In this document: positions 1-7,301 of the stretch, one piece after another | Layout of the letters: each line of letters starts with the position of its first letter | How positions within the stretch are numbered: position 1 is the stretch's first letter | Source of the DNA: Streptomyces sp. WP-1 | GTDB taxonomy: Bacteria > Actinomycetota > Actinomycetes > Streptomycetales > Streptomycetaceae | Length of the DNA stretch: 64,000 nucleotides | Direction: 5' to 3' | NCBI RefSeq assembly: GCF_030450125.1 | Contig: NZ_CP123923.1 | Coordinates: forward strand, 2,480,001-2,544,000 | Translations under genes and position numbers: made by a program | Notes under the pieces: generated by a model | What the model saw: the letters and a program-made list of their open reading frames with translations, nothing else | Told to the model about the DNA's origin: nothing | The model's database searches: none

Positions 1-1195
1 AGACCCGGTCGAGTTCGTCGGCCGGTATCCCGACACCGGTGTCCCGGACGCGGAAGACGAAGCGCGGCCCGTGCTCGTCCTCCCGTTCGGTGACGCCGAG
101 TTCGACCGAGCCCTCGACGGTGAACTTCAGCGCGTTCGACAGCACGTTGCGCAGCACCCGGGTCAGCATGACCTCGTCGGTGACCAGGGGCGCCCGCTGG
201 TCGTGGTCCGGGATGCGCAGGACGACACCGGGCTGTGTGGTGCCCCTCAGCGTGCCGCGCAACTGGTGCAGCAGCGCCCGCAGATCGGTCACGGCGGGCT
301 GGGGCTCCAGTCGGCCGGACTCCGCCTTGGCGACGTCGAGCAGTTCGTCCACGAGGGCGAGCAGGGTGCTGCCCGATGCCTGGACGAGCGAGATCTGCTG
401 GCGCTGCTCGTCGGTCAGCGGCTCCGCCCGGGAGTCCAGCAGCAGCCGGGCCAGGGCGATGACCGAGTTCACCGGGGAGCGCAGCTCATGGCTGACGTTG
501 GCCCAGAAGCGGGTCTTGTACTCATGGGCGAGTTCGAGCTGCCGGGTCTTGTCCTCCAGTTCGGCGTAGAGCGCGACCACCCCGCTGTTGGTGGCCTGGA
601 GTTCGCTCGTCAGCTCGGAGTACAGCGCCATGACACCGGCGTTCGTCTCCTCCAGTTCGGCGTTGAGGCGCTGGAGTTCCTCCTGCTGGCGCTGGGACTC
701 CTCCAGGGCGGCCAGCAGCTGGTGGTTCTGGGTGCGCAGGGCCTCGACCAGGTCGGCCCTGGAATCGTCGCCGCCGAGCCTGCCGCGCAGTTCGAGGGCC
801 AGTTCACCGAGGGCCGCGGGCGGCGTGGGGGTGCGTTGGGCCAGCACGAGTTCCTGGCCGCCGTCGTCCGGCGCGACCCGCAGCCGGCTGTCGTCCAGCA
901 GGTGCGTGGCGGCGGCGAGCAGACGGGCCGGCGGCCGCGAGGCGTCCAGCCAGCCGAAGCGTACGGCCAGTACGGCGGTGCCGGACTCCTCCAGGCAGAG
1001 CCGCGCGGTGAGCCCCGGTGCGCCCAGGAGGCTTTCCCCGGCCTCGCTCACCACGGTGGTCATCCGTACCAGCGGGCTGCCGGTCAGCCCCGCGGCCCGG
1101 CACACCGACTGGGTGCACCGGCGCAGGGCGATCACGTCGCTCCCCTCCCGCAGAGCGATCGTGAACACCTCATGGCCGACCGGGCCCGGGGTCAT
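1..1195 (-). CDS. sensor histidine kinase, 3' end beyond window (partial)
   Basis: About 398 codons are visible and the C-terminus lies beyond base 1. Residues 1-115 look like a degenerate RsbT-type ATPase fold. A coiled-coil-rich stretch (about 130-225) contains two imperfect copies of an ETNAGVMALYSEL-type repeat. The HisKA dimerisation helix follows with the phospho-acceptor motif VSHELRSPVNSV (His about 236). The ATPase domain shows the N box LRNVLSNALKF and the G1 motif RDTGVGIPADE. No membrane segment is seen, so it should be a soluble kinase that autophosphorylates on His. The ATG overlaps the TGA of the upstream phosphatase gene by 4 bp, so it is the distal gene of the rsbRST operon. 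Its response regulator is not in the window. Confidence 0.88.
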   Translation of the reverse strand, partial: MTPGPVGHEVFTIALREGSDVIALRRCTQSVCRAAGLTGSPLVRMTTVVSEAGESLLGAPGLTARLCLEESGTAVLAVRFGWLDASRPPARLLAAATHLLDDSRLRVAPDDGGQELVLAQRTPTPPAALGELALELRGRLGGDDSRADLVEALRTQNHQLLAALEESQRQQEELQRLNAELEETNAGVMALYSELTSELQATNSGVVALYAELEDKTRQLELAHEYKTRFWANVSHELRSPVNSVIALARLLLDSRAEPLTDEQRQQISLVQASGSTLLALVDELLDVAKAESGRLEPQPAVTDLRALLHQLRGTLRGTTQPGVVLRIPDHDQRAPLVTDEVMLTRVLRNVLSNALKFTVEGSVELGVTEREDEHGPRFVFRVRDTGVGIPADELDRV

Positions 1196-2235
1196 GGCCG
1201 CTGCCCGCGCACGGCGACGACGATCCCGGCGTCGTCCCTGCGTACGGCGGCCTGGTTGAGGATCTGCGCGGCGACCAGCGAGGGATCCTGGGCGAACAGC
1301 CCGGGGAAGTCCGCCGGCTTCCAGCGGTCGCTGAGGCCGTCGGAGTGCATGACGAGGGCGGACCCGGGCGGGAACGCGGCCTCGAAGGTGCGCGGGCGGG
1401 GCAGTTGCACGCCCACGATCCCCGGGAGGGACAGCAGTCCGCTCCGGGTGCTCTCGGTGGCGACCAGCGCGCTGATGTTGCCCGCCCCGCTCAGCCGCAC
1501 CCGCTCCGCGCCCAGGTCGACCAGGGCGATCGCCACGGCCGCCCCGCGCGTCCCGCGCAGGCCGCGGTGCACGTCCTCCAGTACGGCCGCCGGATCCATG
1601 TGACGGCTGTCGCGGAACGCCTCCCGGGCCCGGTCGGCGGCCCGTGCCGCGAGCGGCCCGTGCCCGAGTCCGTCGCACATCATCAGCGACAGTGCCCCGC
1701 AGCCGTGACCGATGACCGCGCGCACGGCCCAGGAGTCCCCGCACACCTGCTCACCGCTGATCGGACGCGTCAGCCCGCCGGTCGCCACCGGGTCCGGCGC
1801 CGCCCCGTCGGCCGCGCCCGCCCAGAAACGCGCGTAGAGGACCGTGCCGCGCCCGCGCAGGGAGTGCACCCCGGACTCGTCGGCCAGCCGCCCGATGGCG
1901 CCCAGGCCGATGCCCAGGGTGCCGGTGGCGGACGTGCCGTCACGCAGTGCCCGGGGGACGTCCTCGATGCCGGGCCCGCTGTCGAGGGAGAGGCACTCCA
2001 CGGCCGCCCGGCCGCGAGCGCGCACCACCCGCAGGGCGAGCGCGCCGTCGTGGGCGTGCTTGAGCAGATTGGTCGCCATCTCCGTGACGCACAGCTCCAG
2101 CCGGGCCGTGTGCTCGGCGGAGAGGTGGACGCCACGGGCGAGCTGGGCCCCCTGGTGACGTGCGGCGGCCGCGAGCGCGACGTCCGCGCGCAGCCAGCAG
2201 ACATCGCCGGCCTCGGCGACGAAGGTGCTGGTCAC
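1192..2235 (-). CDS. fused anti-sigma ATPase / SpoIIE-type PP2C phosphatase (RsbX-like)
   Basis: A 347-residue two-domain protein. The N-terminal part (about 1-130) is an RsbT/RsbW-like ATPase with CVTEMATNLLKHA as N box and DSGPGIEDV plus GIGLGAIGRLADE as G boxes. The C-terminal part (about 160-347) is a SpoIIE/RsbX-type PP2C phosphatase with DGLGHGPLAARAA and HSDGLSDRW metal-binding motifs. By analogy with RsbX it should remove phosphate from RsbR/RsbS and reset the stressosome. I chose GTG at 2235 because it makes a GTGA overlap with the rsbT stop; an in-frame ATG at 2244 would add three residues. Confidence 0.88.
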   Translation of the reverse strand: MTSTFVAEAGDVCWLRADVALAAAARHQGAQLARGVHLSAEHTARLELCVTEMATNLLKHAHDGALALRVVRARGRAAVECLSLDSGPGIEDVPRALRDGTSATGTLGIGLGAIGRLADESGVHSLRGRGTVLYARFWAGAADGAAPDPVATGGLTRPISGEQVCGDSWAVRAVIGHGCGALSLMMCDGLGHGPLAARAADRAREAFRDSRHMDPAAVLEDVHRGLRGTRGAAVAIALVDLGAERVRLSGAGNISALVATESTRSGLLSLPGIVGVQLPRPRTFEAAFPPGSALVMHSDGLSDRWKPADFPGLFAQDPSLVAAQILNQAAVRRDDAGIVVAVRGQRP

Positions 2236-2651
2236 CTGCCCCACTTCACAATGCGCACCGTGGTGCCCGACGGCCCCGTCTCGATGTCGAACTCGTCCAC
2301 GAGCCGCTTGGCGCCGCTCAGCCCGAGCCCCATGCCGTTGCCCGAGGTCCAGCCGTCGGTCATCGCCAGCTCGATGTCCCCGATGCCCGGGCCCTGGTCG
2401 CGGAACTCCACGAAGATGCCGGAGCGGCCCCCGTCCATGACGGTCGCCACCCGCACCACGCCACCGCCGCCGTATATCAGCATGTTGCGGCCCAGTTCGC
2501 TGGCCGCGGTGACCAGCTTCGTCTGGTGCACGAGCGACATGCCGCTGCGCTGGGAGAGGGTGCGCACCGTCTGCCGCGCGGCGACGACATCGCTGCTGCT
2601 GGCGACCTGCACGACTTCCGCCGCGAGGTCCGCGGCGCCGAAGTCTTTCAT
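2232..2651 (-). CDS. rsbT: anti-sigma regulatory serine/threonine kinase RsbT
   Basis: A 139-residue single-domain GHKL kinase. The ATP-binding signature is complete: ELGRNMLIYGGGG (N box), EFRDQGPGIGDIELAM (G1), and GNGMGLGLSGAKRLVDEF (G2). The last is the typical RsbT motif rather than that of RsbW. In known stressosomes RsbT phosphorylates RsbR and RsbS, is released, and activates a downstream phosphatase or other partner. ATG at 2651 overlaps the rsbS stop by 4 bp. No RsbU-type phosphatase lies beside it, so the output partner is not evident from this window. Confidence 0.93.
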   Translation of the reverse strand: MKDFGAADLAAEVVQVASSSDVVAARQTVRTLSQRSGMSLVHQTKLVTAASELGRNMLIYGGGGVVRVATVMDGGRSGIFVEFRDQGPGIGDIELAMTDGWTSGNGMGLGLSGAKRLVDEFDIETGPSGTTVRIVKWGR

Positions 2652-3016
2652 GCGCGTTCTGCGCTGAGGCGCCGCAGAAGTTTCAGACCCCGCTCCAGGT
2701 TGAGAGCGGTACGGACGCCGTTGAGGGACAGCCCCAGCTCGACGAGGGTCATGGCGACGGCGGGCCGCATGCCGACGACGATGGTCTCGGCGCCGAGGAC
2801 CCGGGAGATCGAGGCGTTGGTGGCCAGCATGCGGCCCACGAACGAGTCCACGATCTCCAGGGCCGAGATGTCGATGACGACCCCCTTGGCCCCCGTGTCG
2901 ACGATCCGGTTGGACAGATCCTCCTGGAGGTCCATCACCATCTGGTCCTCGAGATCCGTCTGGATGGAGACCAAAAGGGTCTCGCCGATCTTGAGGACGG
3001 GAACGCGCTCGGTCAC
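2648..3016 (-). CDS. rsbS: stressosome scaffold STAS protein RsbS
   Basis: A 122-residue protein that is essentially one STAS domain, the usual RsbS size. The loop VIDISALEIVDSFVGR carries the conserved serine that RsbT phosphorylates in characterised systems. The second half has the usual GMRPAVAMTLVELG motif. It should form the core of the stressosome shell with RsbR. GTG at 3016 overlaps the rsbR stop (GTGA), and its own stop overlaps the rsbT ATG, so translation is probably coupled across the operon. Confidence 0.94.
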   Translation of the reverse strand: MTERVPVLKIGETLLVSIQTDLEDQMVMDLQEDLSNRIVDTGAKGVVIDISALEIVDSFVGRMLATNASISRVLGAETIVVGMRPAVAMTLVELGLSLNGVRTALNLERGLKLLRRLSAERA

Positions 3017-3861
3017 AGCAGACCCTTCAGGTCGTCCTCGGCCTCCAGGGCGATCTCCTTCAGCGCCTGGCGGAGCGCGTCGGCCAGGGAGGAGTTGGTG
3101 GGGATGTCACCGAACTCGATGCCGAGGGCCACGATCGTCTGGGCGATCTGCGGGCGGATGCCGGAGATGATGCACCGCGCGCCCATCATGCGGGCGGCGA
3201 CGACGGTCTTGAGCAGGTGCTGGGCGACCTGGGTGTCCACCGTGGGCACACCGGTGATGTCGATGATGGCGTGCGTGGAGTCGGTGTCGACCAGGGTCTG
3301 GAGCAGCTTCTCCATGACGACCTGGGTGCGGGCCGAGTCGAGGGTGCCGACCAGCGGTACGCCGACGACCCCGTCCCACAGCTTGACCACCGGGGTCGAG
3401 AGTTCGAGGAGCTGCTCGGCCTGGGAGGAGATGATCTCCTCACGGGTGCGGACGTACGCCTCGGTCGTCAGCAGCCCGAGGTCGTCCAGCAGCCGGGCGA
3501 ACTGGAGGTACGCGCGGGCGGACGCGGTCTCGCCGGTGAGGGAGGGCTCCAGCACCTCCTTGAGGGCGAAGACGCTCCGCGCGGTCTCGGTGGGTGTGAA
3601 GCCCTGCCGGGCCCGGTTGCGCGAGAGCTCGATCAGCAGGCTGCGCGTCTCGCCGAAGTGCTCCCCGCGGGCGTCGAGCCCGCCGATGGAGACGGCCTTG
3701 AGGACGGCCTCGTACAGTTCCCCGAGTTCGTAGCCCAGTTCCGCCAGGCTCAGCCGGCCCTGGAGGTCGTCGCCGATCGTCCTCGTCCACTGGGCGAGGA
3801 AGTCCTCACGCCGCGCGGTCAATATCTCGACCAGCAGGCGCGTGTTGGTCTCAGCCGTCAC
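3013..3861 (-). CDS. rsbR: stressosome sensor protein RsbR
   Basis: A 282-residue protein with an all-helical N-terminal RsbR/globin-like sensory region (about 1-155) and a C-terminal STAS domain (about 160-270). The two phosphorylatable positions of RsbR are kept: DITGVPTVDTQVAQHL (first Thr region) and ISGIRPQIAQTIVALG (second Thr region). I chose GTG at 3861 because a GTGAGGAC ribosome site sits 5-10 bases upstream; a TTG at 3876 would add five residues. It is the first gene of the leftward operon rsbR-rsbS-rsbT-phosphatase-kinase. The promoter should lie in 3862-4050. Confidence 0.92.
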   Translation of the reverse strand: MTAETNTRLLVEILTARREDFLAQWTRTIGDDLQGRLSLAELGYELGELYEAVLKAVSIGGLDARGEHFGETRSLLIELSRNRARQGFTPTETARSVFALKEVLEPSLTGETASARAYLQFARLLDDLGLLTTEAYVRTREEIISSQAEQLLELSTPVVKLWDGVVGVPLVGTLDSARTQVVMEKLLQTLVDTDSTHAIIDITGVPTVDTQVAQHLLKTVVAARMMGARCIISGIRPQIAQTIVALGIEFGDIPTNSSLADALRQALKEIALEAEDDLKGLL

Positions 3862-4054
3862 GTTGTCCTCACCCAATCTCCGCTTCGTGTACTGCCGGAG
3901 GAACGATACGACAGTCGGTGATCCTCCCCTCCCGTGGCCCGACGCCGTTCACGGGCATCGCGTCCGAAGGCATGTCCGTGCGGCGCGCCTGGTGCGGTAC
4001 CCGCCGAACGCGGGCACACGGAAGGGACATGGCCGACCGCCGGAGGAGAAGAGA

Positions 4055-4486
4055 ATGGAAGACGGGTCTTCGTTGAAGGCTGTGGGCTGGGCCCGCACCC
4101 TGCCCCTGAACAGCGGGGCGAAGGCGGCCAGGGACTGGACGCGCGCGCATCTGGAGACGCTCGGCTGGACCCGGACCGCTCCGGAGCTGGTGGATTCGAT
4201 CGTGCTGACCGTCTCCGAGCTGGTGACCAATGCCCACGTCCACGCCCGCAGCACGGCGCAGCTGATCCTCACCTGGGACAACGGCTGCCTCCATGTGACG
4301 GTGCACGACTCCGATTCCCGCCTCCCCCAGCAACGGCAGCCCGGCGCCGACGCGTTGGGCGGGCGCGGTCTGCTCCTCGTCGACGCCCTCGCCCATGACT
4401 GGGAGATCCACCGCTGCCCCCGCGGCAAGGACGTCATGGCGTGCTTCCGGCCACCCGCGCCCCCGAAAGCGACTCAAGATGCTTGA
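4055..4486 (+). CDS. ATP-binding anti-sigma-type regulatory protein (HATPase_c_2)
   Basis: A 143-residue RsbW/SpoIIAB-like GHKL ATPase, one of the many stand-alone members found in Streptomyces. SELVTNAHVHARS is the N box, VTVHDSDSRLP matches the G1 region and GGRGLLLVDALAHDWEI is the G2 motif. It probably phosphorylates a STAS anti-anti-sigma factor or binds a sigma factor, but the partner is not visible. The start is set by a strong GGAGGAG site at 4042-4048 before ATG 4055. It is divergent from rsbR and convergent with the next gene, whose 3' end overlaps it by 53 bp. Confidence 0.88.
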   Translation: MEDGSSLKAVGWARTLPLNSGAKAARDWTRAHLETLGWTRTAPELVDSIVLTVSELVTNAHVHARSTAQLILTWDNGCLHVTVHDSDSRLPQQRQPGADALGGRGLLLVDALAHDWEIHRCPRGKDVMACFRPPAPPKATQDA

Positions 4487-4955
4487 TCTTCGCGCGTACG
4501 ACGTACAGCGGGACGACCCCGAAGACGCCGAAGGACATGTCGATCAGGCTCCACCAGAACGGGATGCCGCGGATCGGGCCGCAGACGAGGGCGAGCGGGA
4601 CGATGCCGGCGCAGGCGATCATGCCGAACTCGATCACCCAGATGTTGCGCACCGGGTCGCGGTACGGGCCGTAGAAGGCGACCGCGATGACGAGGTGGGC
4701 GAACGCCAGCCAGTCCGTGCCGTAGAGGACGAAGGGGTACTTCGCGTCGACGGCGTCGAGCCCGTCCCGCACCCGCGCGATCCAGCCCGTCAGGCCGGGC
4801 AGCGGATCCGGCGTCCCCAGCGCCCGCAACACGCTCTCCGTCCAGCGCAGTTCGTGCACCAGCCAAAAGGCCGTGGCCCCGCTCAGCACGAGACACACCA
4901 CGAAGAAGACCAGCCAGCGGCGAATGCCCTTCAAAAGGGCGGCTCTGTCGCTCAT
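4434..4955 (-). CDS. conserved hypothetical integral membrane protein
   Basis: A 173-residue protein with about four hydrophobic segments: LVFFVVCLVLSGATAFW (about 15-31), WLAFAHLVIAVAFYG, WVIEFGMIACAGIVPLALV and a segment ending in GVFGVVPLYVV. It resembles a widespread family of small uncharacterised bacterial membrane proteins. No catalytic motif is seen. Its 3' end overlaps the convergent ATPase gene by 53 bp. A perfect 14-bp palindrome (4976-4989) lies 20 bases upstream of its ATG, which suggests repressor control by a TetR-like protein not encoded beside it. Confidence 0.82.
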   Translation of the reverse strand: MSDRAALLKGIRRWLVFFVVCLVLSGATAFWLVHELRWTESVLRALGTPDPLPGLTGWIARVRDGLDAVDAKYPFVLYGTDWLAFAHLVIAVAFYGPYRDPVRNIWVIEFGMIACAGIVPLALVCGPIRGIPFWWSLIDMSFGVFGVVPLYVVRAKIKHLESLSGARVAGSTP

Positions 4956-4975
4956 GGGCAGAGCGTACGCCCGAG

Positions 4976-4989
4976 TTGAACGCGTTCAA
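4976..4989. promoter_or_regulatory. perfect palindrome TTGAACGCGTTCAA, candidate operator
   Basis: A 14-bp perfect inverted repeat lies 20 bases upstream of the ATG of the leftward membrane-protein gene (4434-4955) and about 135 bases upstream of the rightward namZ-type gene. TTGAAC/GTTCAA arms are typical of TetR-family operators, but no such regulator is adjacent. Confidence 0.5.
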
Positions 4990-5123
4990 AACGCGGTCCC
5001 CGGAGAGAATCCGCACACGCGGTCGACGAGATCCGGACCGGCCGTCAATCACGCCCCACTCCCCCACATGCCTGTACATTTCGGACCACCGTTTCGAGAG
5101 GTGACCGGCAGACGGGGCGAGGG

Positions 5124-6293
5124 ATGAGCGCGGACGGGCATGGCGCGGTGGAGACCGGGATCGCGCGGCTGTGCGCGGCGCCCGCGCTCGCCGGGGGCGG
5201 CCGGGCCGGGCTGGTGGGGAACCACACCACGGTGCTGCCCGGTCTGCGGCCCGCCGCACCCGCGTTGGCGGCGGCGGGGCTGCGCCTTGTCGCCCTGTTC
5301 GGGCCCGAGCACGGGGTGGACGGGAGCGGTCAGGCCGGCGCCGGCGGGGGCGCGGACCGCGTCGCGGGGCTGCCGGTGTACGACACGTACCGGTGCGACG
5401 GGGAGCGGCTCGACAAGCTGCTCGCCGACAGCGGGGTCGACGTCCTCGTGTACGACCTCCAGGACGTCGGCGCCAGGTTCTACACGTACGTCTGGACGAT
5501 GTTCGACCTGATGGTCTCCGCGGCCCGTACCGGTGTGCGGTTCGTGGTCGCCGACCGGCCCAACCCCCTCGGCGGGACGGTCAGCGAGGGCCCGCTGCTC
5601 GACCCCGCGTGGGCGAGCTTCGTCGGACGGGTGCCGATCCCCGTGCGGCACGGCCTGACCGCCGGGGAACTCGCCCGGTACTTCAACACCGAGGCGGTAC
5701 CCCGACGCGCGGGCGGACCGGCCGAGTTGACCGTGATCGAGGCGACCGGCTGGCGGCGCGCCATGGACGCCGGGTCCACCGGGCTCCCCTGGATCGCGCC
5801 CTCGCCGAACATGCCGACCCCCGCCACCGCCGCCGTCTACCCGGGCACCTGTCTGTTCGAGGGCACCAACCTCTCCGAGGGCCGTGGCACCACTCAGCCC
5901 TTCGAGATCGTCGGCGCCCCCTACGTCGACGCCCGCCTCGCGCCCGCGCTCAACGAACTCGCCCTGCCCGGAGTGCACTTCCGTGATCTGCGCTATGTCC
6001 CCACCTTCCACAAGCACGCCGGTCGATCCCTGCGCGGGGTGCAGCTCCATGTCACCGACCGCGCCGCGTTCCGGCCCGTGCGCACCGCCGTCGCCATGCT
6101 CGCCACCCTGCGCCGCCTCCACCCCGACGACTTCGCGTGGGACCGCGGTGACGGCGCGTACGCCATCGACCTGCTCTGGGGCTCCGACCGGCTCCGGGAC
6201 GTCCTCGACGCGGGGGCGGACCCGCTGCCGCTGTGCGATCCGCCCGCGCCGCCGGCCGCGTGGGCGGGCGACGACGTACTGCTGTACTCCTGA
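5124..6293 (+). CDS. namZ: NamZ-type exo-beta-N-acetylmuramidase (DUF1343)
   Basis: A 389-residue DUF1343 protein. Family motifs run in order: LFGPEHG (about 55), VYDLQDVGARFYTYVWTM (about 112-129), DRPNPLGG (about 146), the SPNMPT stretch (about 228), and the PGTCLFEGTNLSEGRGTT stretch before PFE (about 238-258). The characterised member, NamZ of Bacillus subtilis, cleaves terminal MurNAc from peptidoglycan fragments, so a role in cell-wall recycling is likely. No signal peptide is seen, so this copy should act in the cytoplasm on imported muropeptide sugars. It starts a same-strand run with the acetyltransferase and a sugar ABC importer. Confidence 0.88.
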   Translation: MSADGHGAVETGIARLCAAPALAGGGRAGLVGNHTTVLPGLRPAAPALAAAGLRLVALFGPEHGVDGSGQAGAGGGADRVAGLPVYDTYRCDGERLDKLLADSGVDVLVYDLQDVGARFYTYVWTMFDLMVSAARTGVRFVVADRPNPLGGTVSEGPLLDPAWASFVGRVPIPVRHGLTAGELARYFNTEAVPRRAGGPAELTVIEATGWRRAMDAGSTGLPWIAPSPNMPTPATAAVYPGTCLFEGTNLSEGRGTTQPFEIVGAPYVDARLAPALNELALPGVHFRDLRYVPTFHKHAGRSLRGVQLHVTDRAAFRPVRTAVAMLATLRRLHPDDFAWDRGDGAYAIDLLWGSDRLRDVLDAGADPLPLCDPPAPPAAWAGDDVLLYS

Positions 6294-6323
6294 GCCGCCG
6301 CGCGGGGAAGGACGGACCCACCG

Positions 6324-7301
6324 ATGACGTCAACTCCCCTCTTCGACAGGGAGATTCGGGGGTTCCGGGCGGGTGACGGGCCGTCGCTCGTGGCCGCCTG
6401 GTGCCGGAGCGCACCGGCCGATCCGATCACCCCGGACCGCTTCCGCACCCTCGTCCTGCTCGACGCCAACTTCGACCCCGAGGGCCTCCGGGTCGCCGTG
6501 GCCGGCGGGCGCGTCCTCGGCGCCGCTTACGCGGTACGCCGGCTGACCCCGCTGCACGGCACCGACCTGGAGCCGCAGCAGGGCTGGATCCCGTTCTTCT
6601 TCGTCGATCCCGCCGCGCGCGGGCAGGGGCTCGGCCGCCTGCTGCTGACGGATGCCCTCGACTGGCTGCGCGCCCAGGGCCGTACCACCGTGGACTTCTC
6701 CTCCTACACGCCGCACTACATCCTCCCCGGCCTGGACGCCGAGACCTGTCCGGAGGCCGCGAAGCTCCTGGACGCGCTCGGGTTCCGGACGCTGTACGAG
6801 GCGGCAGCGATGGACCGCTCGCTGGTCGGCCACCGGATGCCGGACGCCGTCGCCCGGCGCCGGGACGAACTCGCCGACCGGGGCTACCGGTTCGGCACCC
6901 CGGCCGACGACGACCTGGTGGAGCTGATCGCGCTCGCCGGGAACCACTTCACCCCGGACTGGGCGCGCGCGATCCGGGAGTGCCTGGCGGCCGGTGCCCC
7001 GCTGGACCGGATCGTGACCGCCCGGGAGCCCGGGGGGCGGCTGGTGGGGTGGGCGATGCACGGGGCGTACGAGTCGGCGATCGAGCGGTTCGGGCCGTTC
7101 GGGGTGCTGGCACAGGCGCGCGGCACCGGGCTCGGCAAGGTCCTGCTCCATCTGGTCCTGGCCCGGATGCGGGCGCGCGGCGCGCACGGGGCGTGGTTCC
7201 TGTGGACCGGCGAGCGGTCACCGGCGGGCCGTCTCTACCGTGCCGCCGGGTTCACCACGACCCGGGTGTTCCGGGTACTGCGCCGGGAGACCCCCCGGTG
7301 A
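6324..7301 (+). CDS. GNAT-family N-acetyltransferase, two GNAT domains
   Basis: A 325-residue protein with two acetyl-CoA-binding modules. The first has FFVDPAARGQGLGRLLLTDA (about 91-110) and the second has GVLAQARGTGLGKVLLHLVL (about 257-276). Both carry the R/Q-x-x-G-x-G/A pyrophosphate loop. The substrate is not evident. Its position 30 bases after the NamZ gene and 4 bp overlapping the next lipoprotein gene suggests it acts on an amino sugar or small wall-derived compound, but that is inference from context. Confidence 0.85.
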   Translation: MTSTPLFDREIRGFRAGDGPSLVAAWCRSAPADPITPDRFRTLVLLDANFDPEGLRVAVAGGRVLGAAYAVRRLTPLHGTDLEPQQGWIPFFFVDPAARGQGLGRLLLTDALDWLRAQGRTTVDFSSYTPHYILPGLDAETCPEAAKLLDALGFRTLYEAAAMDRSLVGHRMPDAVARRRDELADRGYRFGTPADDDLVELIALAGNHFTPDWARAIRECLAAGAPLDRIVTAREPGGRLVGWAMHGAYESAIERFGPFGVLAQARGTGLGKVLLHLVLARMRARGAHGAWFLWTGERSPAGRLYRAAGFTTTRVFRVLRRETPR

